From Massilia sp. YIM B02443 (GTDB lineage Bacteria > Pseudomonadota > Gammaproteobacteria > Burkholderiales > Burkholderiaceae_D): a stretch of DNA of 64,000 nt. Made by a program: the position numbers and the translations under genes. The stretch spans positions 62,001 to 126,000 of the forward strand of contig NZ_JASNRA010000013.1 in the NCBI RefSeq assembly GCF_030411955.1. Direction: 5' to 3'. Under the pieces are notes generated by a model. That model was not told the DNA's origin and did no database searches. It saw only the letters and a list, made by a program, of their open reading frames with translations. This document shows, piece after piece, positions 30,367 through 38,951 of this stretch (within the stretch, counting starts at the first letter, position 1; every line of letters starts with the position of its first letter).

Positions 30367-30405
30367 GGTATCCCTTAAAAAATCCGGCGCCCGACGCGTT
30401 GCGCG

Positions 30406-31851
30406 TCAGAGCACCACGAACAGCAGCCACACCACCACCGGCGCAACCAGGGTGACGATGCCGCCATAAATCATCAACTGGCGCAGGAACACGTCGCGAT
30501 CGACGTGCTGGGCGCTGGCCAGCACCAGGGCGCCGTTGGTCGAGAACGGGCTGACGTCGACGATGGTCGAGGCCACCGCCATCGCCGCGATGAAACCGAT
30601 CGGATCGACGCCGGTGCCGGCCGACAGGAACGGCACCGCCAGCGGGATCAGCGAACCGAGCACCGCGGTGGACGAAGCAAAGGCCGACACCACGGCGCCG
30701 ACGAACAGCAGCAATAAGGCGACGATCAGCGGCGAGGTCATGCTGGCGACGCTGTCGCCGACCCAGGTGATGGTGCCCATCTTCTGCATCACGCCGACAT
30801 AGGTGCTGACGCCGACGATCAGCATGATCTCGGGCCACGACACCTGGCCGATGGCGCGTTTCTGCACCTGCGGCTGCAGCAGCGAAATGATGAAGCCGAT
30901 CGAGATCGCCACGAAGCCCAGGTCGAGCTTGTACATCAGGGTCAGCACGGCCAGCGTGATCAGGCCGGCCACGGTGACGACCTGGTGCAGGGTCGGGCCT
31001 TCGTGCACCTCGTCGCGGGCGCCGGCAGCGCCCACGCCCGCCCCGGCCCCGGCCCCGCCGACGCCGGCACTGCCGCCGATCGCGCCCACCGCCGCGCTCG
31101 AGCGCTGCGCGGTCAGGCGCTCTTCGCTGCCCGATTCGTTCTCGGCGTCGCCATAGATCTGCGGTCCCTGCGCCGCCACCGCCACCGGCGGGCCGAACGG
31201 CGAGATCGGCATGCCGCCCGCGCTCTTCGACTTCGGCACCTGCTGGCGCATCAATTTGGCGCCGCCGAACACGAAGAACAGCAGCAGCGAGACGGCGAAG
31301 TTCACGCCCAGGCTGGTGAAGGCGGTGGTCAGTTCGGAGATCGGCAGGCCGGCTTCCTGCACCACCTTGTTGGTGATGCCGCCGTAGATGCTGATCGGCG
31401 AGAAGCCACCGCCCTGGGCGCCGTGGATCACCATCAGGCCCATCATCAAGGGATTGATGTTGTACTTGGCGGCGAAGCCGAGCGCGATCGGGGCGATGAT
31501 CGCCACCGCCGCAGGGCTGACCGCGCCGACCGAGGTCAGCAGCGCGGTGATGAAGAACATCACCCAGGGAATGGCGGCGATGCGCCCGCCCACCGCGCGC
31601 ACGGCGAGGCGCACCAGCCAGTCGATGGTGCCGTTGTTCTGGGCCTGGGCGAACAGGAAGGTAATGCCGACCAGGGTCAGGAACAGCTCGGCCGGGAAGC
31701 CGGCCATGATGGCCTTGGCCGGCATCGCGGCAACCAGGGTGCCGACCAGGAAGGCGCCGACGAAGGCAATTACGCCCATATTGATGGGCAGGGCGGTGGC
31801 CACCACGAACATCAGCGCCAGCACGCAAATCGAAATCACATGAGAAGACAC
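30406..31851 (-). CDS. matC: MatC-like malonate/dicarboxylate permease
   Basis: A 481-residue inner-membrane carrier of the SLC13/DASS-like MatC group. The N-terminal MatC_N pattern is visible: VIAFVGAFLVGTLVA, FPAELFLTLVGITFLFAQAQ and NGTIDWLVRLAVR. About eleven membrane segments can be counted, six before and five after a cytoplasmic loop. That loop (about residues 245-285) is a long Gly/Ala-rich insert, GAIGGSAGVGGAGAGAGVGA. MatC moves malonate in Rhizobium; in this operon it replaces MdcLM/MdcF. The location directly upstream of mdcA makes malonate the likely substrate. Confidence 0.85.
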   Translation of the reverse strand: MSSHVISICVLALMFVVATALPINMGVIAFVGAFLVGTLVAAMPAKAIMAGFPAELFLTLVGITFLFAQAQNNGTIDWLVRLAVRAVGGRIAAIPWVMFFITALLTSVGAVSPAAVAIIAPIALGFAAKYNINPLMMGLMVIHGAQGGGFSPISIYGGITNKVVQEAGLPISELTTAFTSLGVNFAVSLLLFFVFGGAKLMRQQVPKSKSAGGMPISPFGPPVAVAAQGPQIYGDAENESGSEERLTAQRSSAAVGAIGGSAGVGGAGAGAGVGAAGARDEVHEGPTLHQVVTVAGLITLAVLTLMYKLDLGFVAISIGFIISLLQPQVQKRAIGQVSWPEIMLIVGVSTYVGVMQKMGTITWVGDSVASMTSPLIVALLLLFVGAVVSAFASSTAVLGSLIPLAVPFLSAGTGVDPIGFIAAMAVASTIVDVSPFSTNGALVLASAQHVDRDVFLRQLMIYGGIVTLVAPVVVWLLFVVL

Positions 31852-32164
31852 GGCGGAACTCCTTCAACGCGCGGCGCCATTGCCTCTGTGGGCTGGCCGA
31901 CACCGCTGGTGATACGTCTCCAAATGCATGCCAGCGCCGTGCACCGCCGCCGTTGCGGCCAGCCGCTGGCAGGCCCGGGCATGCTCTTTTGTTATGCTAT
32001 TTTGTGACGTTAAGGTAGCCGTGAATCCTGCCGAGATCAATTACGTTCTTGCGCTGACGTTTACTGTCAGCGGAACTATCGGCAGTAACGGTATGTCGTG
32101 TGGGTAGCGCAGCGCGCTTCCGGCTCGGCAAGCGCGATGAGAACGGGCCCGCAAGCGGTCCCGA
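31852..32164. other. 313-bp regulatory gap upstream of the malonate operon
   Basis: This gap lies between the end of mdcR and the start of matC, both minus strand, so it should hold the operon promoter. GCTGAC-N7-GTCAGC at 32053-32071 is the best dyad. No open frame with a ribosome site was found. The minus strand contains TTGATC (32042-32037), a weak -35, but no certain -10. Confidence 0.45.
32053..32071. promoter_or_regulatory. dyad that may be the MdcR binding site
   Basis: GCTGAC and GTCAGC form a 6-bp perfect inverted repeat with a 7-base spacer, in the gap upstream of matC. It is about 200 bases from the permease start. LysR-type regulators bind dyads of this general size; the assignment is inference from position. 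Confidence 0.35.
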
Positions 32165-33079
32165 TCAGGCCGGCTGGTGCTTGAGCATGCGGCACACCGC
32201 CGCCAGCGCCAGCAGGTTCGGGTCGCGCTCGCGCACGCGCAGGAAGTTCAGGCCGATGGTCTGGCGGATCGGGTACTCGCCCTTCAACGGGATCAGCTGC
32301 ACCTTGTCGCCGAACGCATGGCGCACCCGTCCCGGCAGCAGGGTGTAGCCGATCCCCGCCCCCACCAGGTTCATCAGCGAGAAGATGTCGCCCACGCGGG
32401 TGACGATGCTGGGCGTGAAGCCGGCGATCCGAAACGCTTCCTGGAAGCCGGTAAAGGTCACGAAGCCGTCCTTGAGGCACACGAATTTTTCGTTGGCGCA
32501 CTCGCGCAGGTCGACGTCGGGCATGTGCGCATACGGCGAATTGGCGGGCGCGGCGAAGAACACCTCGTCCTCGAACAGGGGAATCGACTCGATGTCGGGA
32601 TCGGGATCCGGCAGCGCCATCAGGGCGGCGTCGATCACGTTGCCCTTGAGTTTATGAAGCAGGTCGGCGTTCGAGCCGAGCAGCAGCTCGGTCTCGAGTT
32701 CCTGCTTGCGCAGCTTGATGCCGATGATGATCTCGGGGATGACGCCGGTGGTCAGCGAATACAGCGAGCCGATCTTGAGGTGGTCGGCCGAGTAGCCGGC
32801 CGCCGAGCGGGTGGCGGCGATGCCGTCGGCCATCAGCCGGACCACCTCGCGGCTGACGTCGGCCAGCACCTGCGCCGCCTCGTTCGGGATCAGGTTGCGG
32901 CCCTGCAGGCTGAACAGCTGACAACGCATCCCCTCTTCCAGCGAATGCAGCGCCCGGTGCACGCTCACGGCGCTGATGTCGAGCATGCGCGCGGCGGCGT
33001 TCAGGTTGCCGCCTTCCATGTAGGCAAGCAGGATTTCGAGCTTGCGGAAGGTGATGTCGTCGCTGATCTGGCTGCGCAT
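32165..33079 (-). CDS. mdcR: LysR-family regulator, MdcR-like
   Basis: A 304-residue LysR-type activator. The winged helix-turn-helix is FRKLEILLAYMEGGNLNAAA followed by ISAVSVHRALHSLEEGMRC, with the recognition helix containing SVHRALHSLE. The effector domain follows from residue about 95 (HLKIGSLYSLTTGVIPEI). The C-terminal part YPIRQTIGLNFLRVRERDPN is typical of the MdcR group. It precedes the mdc operon on the same strand, unlike most LysR genes, which diverge from their target. It probably activates mdc with malonate as inducer. Confidence 0.85.
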   Translation of the reverse strand: MRSQISDDITFRKLEILLAYMEGGNLNAAARMLDISAVSVHRALHSLEEGMRCQLFSLQGRNLIPNEAAQVLADVSREVVRLMADGIAATRSAAGYSADHLKIGSLYSLTTGVIPEIIIGIKLRKQELETELLLGSNADLLHKLKGNVIDAALMALPDPDPDIESIPLFEDEVFFAAPANSPYAHMPDVDLRECANEKFVCLKDGFVTFTGFQEAFRIAGFTPSIVTRVGDIFSLMNLVGAGIGYTLLPGRVRHAFGDKVQLIPLKGEYPIRQTIGLNFLRVRERDPNLLALAAVCRMLKHQPA

Positions 33080-33121
33080 GGGGGCCTTCTGACACGGGTA
33101 AAACGCGAGGATAACGCGTGT

Positions 33122-34102
33122 TCAGCGCTTGGGCAATGCGACGCGCCGCAGCGCGTTCTTCGGCGCCCCGCCCTCCCTCTGCCCGGTCCCCATCACCGGC
33201 GCCGCGCCGTGCACGAACAGCCCGGGCCGGCTGTCGGCGTATTCACGCAGCATGTCCCACACCACACGCACCCGGCGCAGCCGGTACAGGTCGGTCGGCG
33301 CGGCCAGCCAGAACGATCGCTCGGCGAAGAAGTCGGGCAGCACCGGCACCAGGCGGCCGTCGCCCGGCACCGCATACGGCGGCGCCATCATCAGGCCCAT
33401 GCCGAGCGCGGCCGCCTCCAGTTGCGCGGTCATGCCCGAGCAGCACATGCGCCGCCGTGGCGTGAAACCCAGCTCGTTCAGGTAGGACAGCTCGCGGCTG
33501 GCCAGCCGGTCCTGCACGTAGTCGACGAAGTCGTGGCGCGCCAGGTCGGCCTGGGTGCGGATCGGCGGGTGGCGCGCCAGGTAGGACGGCGCCGCGTAGA
33601 GGTAGAAGCGGAAGGTGGCCAGGCGCGTGACGACGTAGCGCCCGGTGGACGGCGGATCGAGCATCACGCCCAGGTCGGCCTCGCGGTTGGCCAGGTTGGC
33701 GAAGCGCGGCAGCGCCAGCAGGTCGATCTGCAGGTCGGGGTGCTGCTCCAGCAGGCGCGCCAGCAGCGGCGCCACAACTTTTACGCCATACACCTCGGGC
33801 ACGCCGAGGCGCACCACGCCGTGCGCGGCCACCTCGGCGCCGCCGATCTGTTCGGCCGCGGCCAGCGCCGCGCCCTCCATCGCCTCGGCGTGCGGCAGCA
33901 GCGCCTGGCCGACCTCGGTCAGCTCGTAGCCCTCGCGCGAACGGTCGAACAGCGTCGCGCCAAGCTGGTGCTCGAGACGGTCGATGCGGCGCGCCACCGT
34001 GGTGTGCTCGACGTCCAAGCGGCGCGAGGCGCCGGAGAGCGTGCCGGCACGCGCCAGCTCGAGGAAGAATCGCAGGTCGGTCCACTCAGGCAGCGTATTC
34101 AT
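33122..34102 (-). CDS. LysR-family transcriptional regulator
   Basis: A 326-residue LysR protein. The helix-turn-helix is TDLRFFLELARAGTLSGASR and VEHTTVARRIDRLEHQLGA, and the effector domain begins GVVRLGVPEVYGVKVVAPLL. The end carries a basic tail (GAPKNALRRVALPKR). It is divergent from the TonB receptor gene at 34396, with a GTGCA palindrome between, so it probably controls that cluster. It differs clearly from the MdcR-like neighbour. The ligand is unknown. Confidence 0.88.
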   Translation of the reverse strand: MNTLPEWTDLRFFLELARAGTLSGASRRLDVEHTTVARRIDRLEHQLGATLFDRSREGYELTEVGQALLPHAEAMEGAALAAAEQIGGAEVAAHGVVRLGVPEVYGVKVVAPLLARLLEQHPDLQIDLLALPRFANLANREADLGVMLDPPSTGRYVVTRLATFRFYLYAAPSYLARHPPIRTQADLARHDFVDYVQDRLASRELSYLNELGFTPRRRMCCSGMTAQLEAAALGMGLMMAPPYAVPGDGRLVPVLPDFFAERSFWLAAPTDLYRLRRVRVVWDMLREYADSRPGLFVHGAAPVMGTGQREGGAPKNALRRVALPKR

Positions 34103-34134
34103 GAGAGCGCTTGTCCCAGATCAAGGTAATTCAT

Positions 34135-34150
34135 TGTGCACCGGTGCACA
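34135..34150. promoter_or_regulatory. palindrome TGTGCACCGGTGCACA, likely operator
   Basis: A perfect 16-base inverted repeat 33 bases in front of the LysR start and 246 bases before the receptor start. Several more GTGCA half-sites follow between 34195 and 34330 (GTGCAGTGC, GGTGCATCGG, CTGTGCATTC, GATGCACAC). It is a good candidate for the regulator's binding site. Confidence 0.5.
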
Positions 34151-34395
34151 TTCCTCCTGCAAGCAGTTTGCCCATGGTGATTGCCCGCGCTCAGAATTTG
34201 TGCAGTGCGGCATGTTCCTACTGTCAAAACCTGGTTCGCGGCGCGCACGCAGTCGGTGCATCGGCCTGTGCATTCACGCACAACGGGGTGGGCAAATGTT
34301 GACTGTTCAACCAAACCCGACCGATGCACACTGCTCGGCATGCGCGTCACAGAACGCCACCACGCATGCCGATACCGACAAATATGGAGACAAGA

Positions 34396-36681
34396 ATGCG
34401 TAGAACCAACAAGAAAGCCAAATTGCTGAACGGGTCGGCGGCCGCGCTGCTGGCGCTGTCCGGTGGGACACTGGGGATCGGCGCCGCGCACGCCCAGGAT
34501 GCTGCCGGCGCCCCGGCCGCGGGCGAGGAAAGCGTGTCCAAGGTGGTGGTCACCGCGCGCCGCCGCGAGGAAACGCTGCAGGACGTGCCGGTGTCGGTCA
34601 CCGCCTTCAGCGCCGACCAGTTGTCCAAGCAGGCAGTGCCGGACGTCACCGCATTGGCGCTGGCCCTGCCCAACACCACCCTCAAGGCGTCGCGCGCCAC
34701 CAACTCGACCCTCACCGCCTTCATCCGCGGCGTCGGCCAGGCCGATCCGCTGGCCGGCTTCGAGTCCGGCGTCGGCATCTATATCGACGACATCTACCTG
34801 GCCCGGCCGCAGGCGGCGGTGGCCGACATCTACGACGTCGAACGCATCGAGGTGCTGCGCGGACCGCAGGGCACGCTGTACGGACGCAACACCATCGGCG
34901 GCGCGGTCAAGTACGTCACGCGCAAGCTCGGGCCCCAGCAAGACCTGCGCGTACGCGCCACGGTCGGCGAATACGGCCAGAAGGAAGCCGTGATCACGGC
35001 CAGCACGCCGCTGTCCGAGACCGTGCGCATCGGCGGCACGGTGGCGCGCTTCAAGCGCGACGGCTTCGGCGACAATCTGTTCACCGGCAAGGGCAACTAC
35101 GACAAGGACGTCACCGCGGCGCGCCTGTCGACCGAGATCGCGCCAACGTCCGACCTGTTCATTCGCCTGGCCGGCGACTTCACGCAAGACGACTCGAACC
35201 CCAAGAACGGCCATCGCCTGATTCCCGGCCGCTCGGGCAACTGGCCGCTGCTGGACGACGTGTTCGACACCCAGGGCAACCTGACCAGGGCGCTGGGCCG
35301 CGACCAGGAAGTGCGTTCCTACGGCGGCTCGGCCACCATCGAGTACCGGATCGACGACGTCTGGAGCGTCAAGTCGATCACCGCCGCCCGCCGCGACAAA
35401 TCGTGGGCGCCGATCGACTTCGACGCCCTGCCAGTGGTCGACATGGAAGTGCCGGCGCTGTACACCAACCGCCAGTTCAGCCAGGAGCTGCAGGTCACCT
35501 ATACCGGCGCGCGGCTGCAGGGCGTGGCCGGCCTGTACTACATGGACGCCAACGCCTTCAACAAGTTCGACACCATCCTGGCCGGCGCCGTACCCACGTC
35601 CACCTACACGATGGGAGACATCGATACCAAGGCCTGGGCCGCCTACTTCGACGGCAGCTACGCCCTGACCGACACCCTCAACCTGTCGCTGGGCGGGCGC
35701 TACACGGTCGACAAGCGCGAAGCCGACGTGCTGCGCCAGATCTACTTCGGCCTGGGCGGCTCGCCCGAGATGGGCAACCCGGGCGCGATCCTGTTCCGCA
35801 CCGACACCGATTTGCGCAACGGCCTGCTGGAGCGCGAGGACAAAAAGTTCACCCCGCGCGTGGCGGTCAACTGGAAGCTGCACAACGACCACAACCTGTA
35901 CGCCTCGTATTCCGAAGGCTTCAAGGGCGGCGGGTTCGATCCGCGCCTGAACGTGATCGGCACCCGGATTCCGCTGGCCACCGCGCGCGCCGGCTATGCA
36001 CCGGAAACCATCGAGACCTGGGAACTGGGTCTGAAGTCCGCCTTCAACGGCGGGCGCATCACCACCAACGCCGCCCTGTTCTACAGCGACTACCAGGATG
36101 TGCAGATTCCGGGCTCGGTGGCGATCGACTCGGATGGCGACGGGCGCGACGACAGCTTCGCCGGCGTCACCACCAACGCCGGCAAGGCCAAGATCAAGGG
36201 CGCCGAGCTGGAAGCCATCGCCAACTTCACGCCGAATTTCATGGTGGCCGGCATGTACAGCTACATCGACGCCGACTACAAGGAATACATCGTGGCCGGC
36301 GTCAACGTGGCCGACGCGCGGGTGTTCCAGAACACCCCGCGCAACTCGGCCAACCTGCGCGCCAACTACGACATCCCGCTGCCGATCATGGGCCGCGCCG
36401 GGCGCGTGTCGCTGATCGGCAGCGTCTCGTACAAGGGCGCCACCTACCAGTTCGAGACGCCGTCGGTGCTGGACCAGGAATCTTACAAGATCTGGGACGC
36501 CAGCATCGTCTGGACCCGCGCCGACGGCAAGGTGCGCGCCGGCCTGCACGGCAAGAACCTGAACGACGAGCATTACAAGACCGCCGGCTACCTGTTCCCG
36601 ACCCTCGGCAACGAAGGCACCCTGACCGCCTTCTACGGCAACCCGCGCACGATCTCGGCCACGCTCGAGCTGAGGTTCTAA
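34396..36681 (+). CDS. TonB-dependent receptor
   Basis: A 761-residue outer-membrane receptor. GGAG (34386-34389) precedes ATG 34396, which is better than the upstream in-frame methionines. A signal peptide ends GIGAAHA-Q. The plug contains VVVTARRREETLQDVPVSVT (the sphingomonad-like TonB plug start), IDDIYLARPQAAV and ERIEVLRGPQGTLYGRNTIG. The barrel ends ATLELRF with the outer-membrane C-terminal F. This is the type often found with aromatic or hydrophobic substrates, without a Fur box upstream. It heads the hydrolase-ABC transporter locus. Confidence 0.93.
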   Translation: MRRTNKKAKLLNGSAAALLALSGGTLGIGAAHAQDAAGAPAAGEESVSKVVVTARRREETLQDVPVSVTAFSADQLSKQAVPDVTALALALPNTTLKASRATNSTLTAFIRGVGQADPLAGFESGVGIYIDDIYLARPQAAVADIYDVERIEVLRGPQGTLYGRNTIGGAVKYVTRKLGPQQDLRVRATVGEYGQKEAVITASTPLSETVRIGGTVARFKRDGFGDNLFTGKGNYDKDVTAARLSTEIAPTSDLFIRLAGDFTQDDSNPKNGHRLIPGRSGNWPLLDDVFDTQGNLTRALGRDQEVRSYGGSATIEYRIDDVWSVKSITAARRDKSWAPIDFDALPVVDMEVPALYTNRQFSQELQVTYTGARLQGVAGLYYMDANAFNKFDTILAGAVPTSTYTMGDIDTKAWAAYFDGSYALTDTLNLSLGGRYTVDKREADVLRQIYFGLGGSPEMGNPGAILFRTDTDLRNGLLEREDKKFTPRVAVNWKLHNDHNLYASYSEGFKGGGFDPRLNVIGTRIPLATARAGYAPETIETWELGLKSAFNGGRITTNAALFYSDYQDVQIPGSVAIDSDGDGRDDSFAGVTTNAGKAKIKGAELEAIANFTPNFMVAGMYSYIDADYKEYIVAGVNVADARVFQNTPRNSANLRANYDIPLPIMGRAGRVSLIGSVSYKGATYQFETPSVLDQESYKIWDASIVWTRADGKVRAGLHGKNLNDEHYKTAGYLFPTLGNEGTLTAFYGNPRTISATLELRF

Positions 36682-36706
36682 CGCAGTGCCTGTGAACGCG
36701 ATGAGC

Positions 36707-36736
36707 AGCCAACACATCCAGTTCGATGTGTTGGCT
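36707..36736 (+). terminator. 12-bp perfect hairpin after the receptor gene
   Basis: AGCCAACACATC (36707-36718) pairs with GATGTGTTGGCT (36725-36736) around CAGTTC. It is about 26 bases after the receptor stop. No T-tract follows, so it may attenuate rather than end transcription before the hydrolase gene. Confidence 0.45.
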
Positions 36737-36747
36737 CAAGCCTGTCA

Positions 36748-36765
36748 TCCCCGCGAAGGCGGGGA
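36748..36765. repeat. dispersed repeat with TCCCCGC-GAAG-GCGGGGA hairpin
   Basis: This is the core of a widespread proteobacterial intergenic repeat (GTCATCCCCGCGAAGGCGGGG). When translated by chance it gives strings such as PREGGDP or PAFAGMT. It lies in the 5' region of the hydrolase frame and indicates that the long start at 36686 is not real. Confidence 0.75.
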
Positions 36766-36844
36766 CCCAAGTTCCCAAACCGAAACCGCACCGTCAGAAC
36801 AGGTAAACCGTTCACTAGATCGCTCAACACAGGAACCACCCAGC

Positions 36845-37717
36845 GTGCCCCTCTTCACCCCCATCAGCTACCCCAGCAGCGACGGCCTCTCGCTCTACGC
36901 ACGCGACTACCCCGGCTCCGGCGGCCAGGCTCGCCTCCCGGTGATCTGCATCCACGGCCTGACCCGCAATTCGCTCGACTTCGACGAGCTCGCCCCCCAG
37001 CTGGCCGCCATGGGCCGGCGCGTGCTGGCCGTCGACGTGCGCGGCCGCGGCCACTCCGCACGCGACCCGAATCCCGACAACTATGCCTTGTCGGTCTACG
37101 CCGACGACGTCACCGGGCTGATGTACGCGCTCGGCATCGAACGCGCCGTCTTCGTCGGCACGTCGATGGGCGGCCTGATCACGATGACCCTGGCTGCGCG
37201 CCGCCTCGACCTGATCGCGGCGGCGGTGCTGAATGATGTCGGCCCGGTGCTGTCCCAGCGCGGCCTGAGCCGCATCGCCGGCTACGCCGGCAAGCAGCCG
37301 ACCTTCGCCAGCTGGGACGAAGCGGCCGGCCACGTGCGCGACATCAACGCCTGCGCCTTCCCGTCCAACCCCGACAGCGAATGGGCCAAGTGGGCCCGGC
37401 GCGCGTTCGAGCAGCGCGACGACGGCACGCTGTGCCCGCGCTACGACCCCGGCATCGCCAACAGCCTGCTGAACGGCAAACTGCCGGCCACCTCGCTCGC
37501 CTTGCGCATGGCGTTCCGGCGCCTGACCCGGCAACGCCCCACGCTGCTGGTGCGCGGAGAGCTGTCCGACCTGGTCGAAGCGCGCCAGGCGGCCTGGATG
37601 CGCGGCGCCGCCCCCGGCATGGACTATGCCGAAGTGCCCGGCGTCGGCCATGCACCGATGCTGACCGAACCCGACGCCCTCGAGGCGATCCGCGCCTTCC
37701 TGGCGCGGGTGCCATAA
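36845..37717 (+). CDS. alpha/beta-hydrolase
   Basis: A 290-residue hydrolase of the alpha/beta fold. The oxyanion HG pair is in ICIHGLTRN, the nucleophile Ser107 in VGTSMGG, the acid in RGELSDLVE and the histidine in GVGHAPML. GTG 36845 is chosen because the upstream extension runs through a hairpin repeat; AGGAA lies about ten bases before it. There is no signal peptide, so it acts in the cytoplasm. It is between a TonB receptor and a branched-chain ABC transporter, which suggests an ester, lactone or amide that is brought in and cleaved. Esterase or lactonase activity is possible, the substrate unknown. Confidence 0.88.
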   Translation: MPLFTPISYPSSDGLSLYARDYPGSGGQARLPVICIHGLTRNSLDFDELAPQLAAMGRRVLAVDVRGRGHSARDPNPDNYALSVYADDVTGLMYALGIERAVFVGTSMGGLITMTLAARRLDLIAAAVLNDVGPVLSQRGLSRIAGYAGKQPTFASWDEAAGHVRDINACAFPSNPDSEWAKWARRAFEQRDDGTLCPRYDPGIANSLLNGKLPATSLALRMAFRRLTRQRPTLLVRGELSDLVEARQAAWMRGAAPGMDYAEVPGVGHAPMLTEPDALEAIRAFLARVP

Positions 37718-37750
37718 CGTAAAAAACAAGAGATCAAGGAGACCAAGCAA

Positions 37751-38950
37751 ATGCCGCAATCCATCAAACCACTCGCCCTGTCCCTGATGGCTGCCTTCGC
37801 CATCAGCGCCGTCCCATCCGTCCTGGCCCAGGGCAAGGACTTCAAGGTCGCCCTGATCGCCGGCAAGACCGGCGCCCTGGAAACCTATGCGCGCGAGACC
37901 GAGACCGGTTTCATGCTGGGCCTCGAATACCTCACCAACGGCACCATGGCCGTCAATGGCCGCAAGATCAAGGTGATCGTCAAGGACGACCAGAGCAAAC
38001 CCGACCTCGGCCGCACCCTGCTGGCCGAAGCCTATGGCGACGACCGGGTCGACATCGCCGTCGGCACCACCTCGTCCGGCTCGGCGCTGGCGATGCTGCC
38101 GGTGGCCCGGGAGTACAAAAAGGTCCTGATCATCGAACCGGCGGTGGCCGACGCCATCACCGGCGACAAGTGGAACAAGTACATCTTCCGCACCGCGCGC
38201 AGCTCGATGCAGGACGCGCTGGCCGCCGCCAGCACCCTGAAGGGCGGCAGCATCGGCTTCCTGACCCAGGACTACGCATTCGGCCGCGACGCCATCAAGG
38301 CCGGCAAGGAAGCCTTGAGCGCCACCGGCAGCAAGGCCAAGGTGGTGCACGAGGAATATGCGCCGATGACGACCACGGATTTCACCGCCTCGTCGCAGCG
38401 CCTGTTCGATGCACTGAAGGACAAGCCGCAGCCGCGCATCCTGCAGATCGTCTGGGCCGGCCCGAATCCGATGAACAAGATCGCCGACCTCAAGCCGGAA
38501 CGCCATGGCATCGTGCTCTCCCCCGGCGGCAACATCCTGCCGGTGATGAAGACCTGGAAGAACTTTGCCGGCACCCAGGGCACGATTTATTACTACTACG
38601 ACTTCCCGAAGAACAAGATGAACGACTGGTTCGTCAAGGAGCACGTCAAGCGCTTCAAGGCCCCGCCCGACATGTTCACCGCCGGCGGCATGGCGGCGGC
38701 CGGCGCCGTGGTGGCGGCGCTGTCCAAGGTCGGCGACGGCAACGGCGACAAGATGGTGGCGGCGATGGAAGGCATGAGTTTTGAATCGCCGAAAGGCACC
38801 ATGACTTTCCGCAAGGAAGACCACCAGGCGATCCAGCCGATGTACCACTTCAAGATCAAGAAGGACCAGAAGAACGAGTGGGACCTGCTGGAACTGGTGC
38901 GCGAAATCCCGGCCAGCGAGATGCCGCTGCCGGTGCGGAACAAGCGCTGA
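37751..38950 (+). CDS. branched-chain-type ABC transporter substrate-binding protein
   Basis: A 399-residue periplasmic type-I binding protein (LivJ/LivK-like). The signal peptide ends SVLAQ. FKVALIAGKTGALETYARET starts the ligand fold and IAVGTTSSGSALAMLPVARE is the hinge-side loop. These proteins bind branched-chain amino acids or, in soil proteobacteria, aromatic acids and other organic acids. It starts 33 bases after the hydrolase and is followed by the ATPase gene one base after its stop. The ligand is likely the hydrolase product or its precursor. Confidence 0.92.
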   Translation: MPQSIKPLALSLMAAFAISAVPSVLAQGKDFKVALIAGKTGALETYARETETGFMLGLEYLTNGTMAVNGRKIKVIVKDDQSKPDLGRTLLAEAYGDDRVDIAVGTTSSGSALAMLPVAREYKKVLIIEPAVADAITGDKWNKYIFRTARSSMQDALAAASTLKGGSIGFLTQDYAFGRDAIKAGKEALSATGSKAKVVHEEYAPMTTTDFTASSQRLFDALKDKPQPRILQIVWAGPNPMNKIADLKPERHGIVLSPGGNILPVMKTWKNFAGTQGTIYYYYDFPKNKMNDWFVKEHVKRFKAPPDMFTAGGMAAAGAVVAALSKVGDGNGDKMVAAMEGMSFESPKGTMTFRKEDHQAIQPMYHFKIKKDQKNEWDLLELVREIPASEMPLPVRNKR

Positions 38951-38951
38951 C

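Noticed and set aside
36686..36844. N-terminal extension of the hydrolase gene
   Set aside because: It translates a hairpin repeat (CHPREGGDP) and does not resemble hydrolase sequence.
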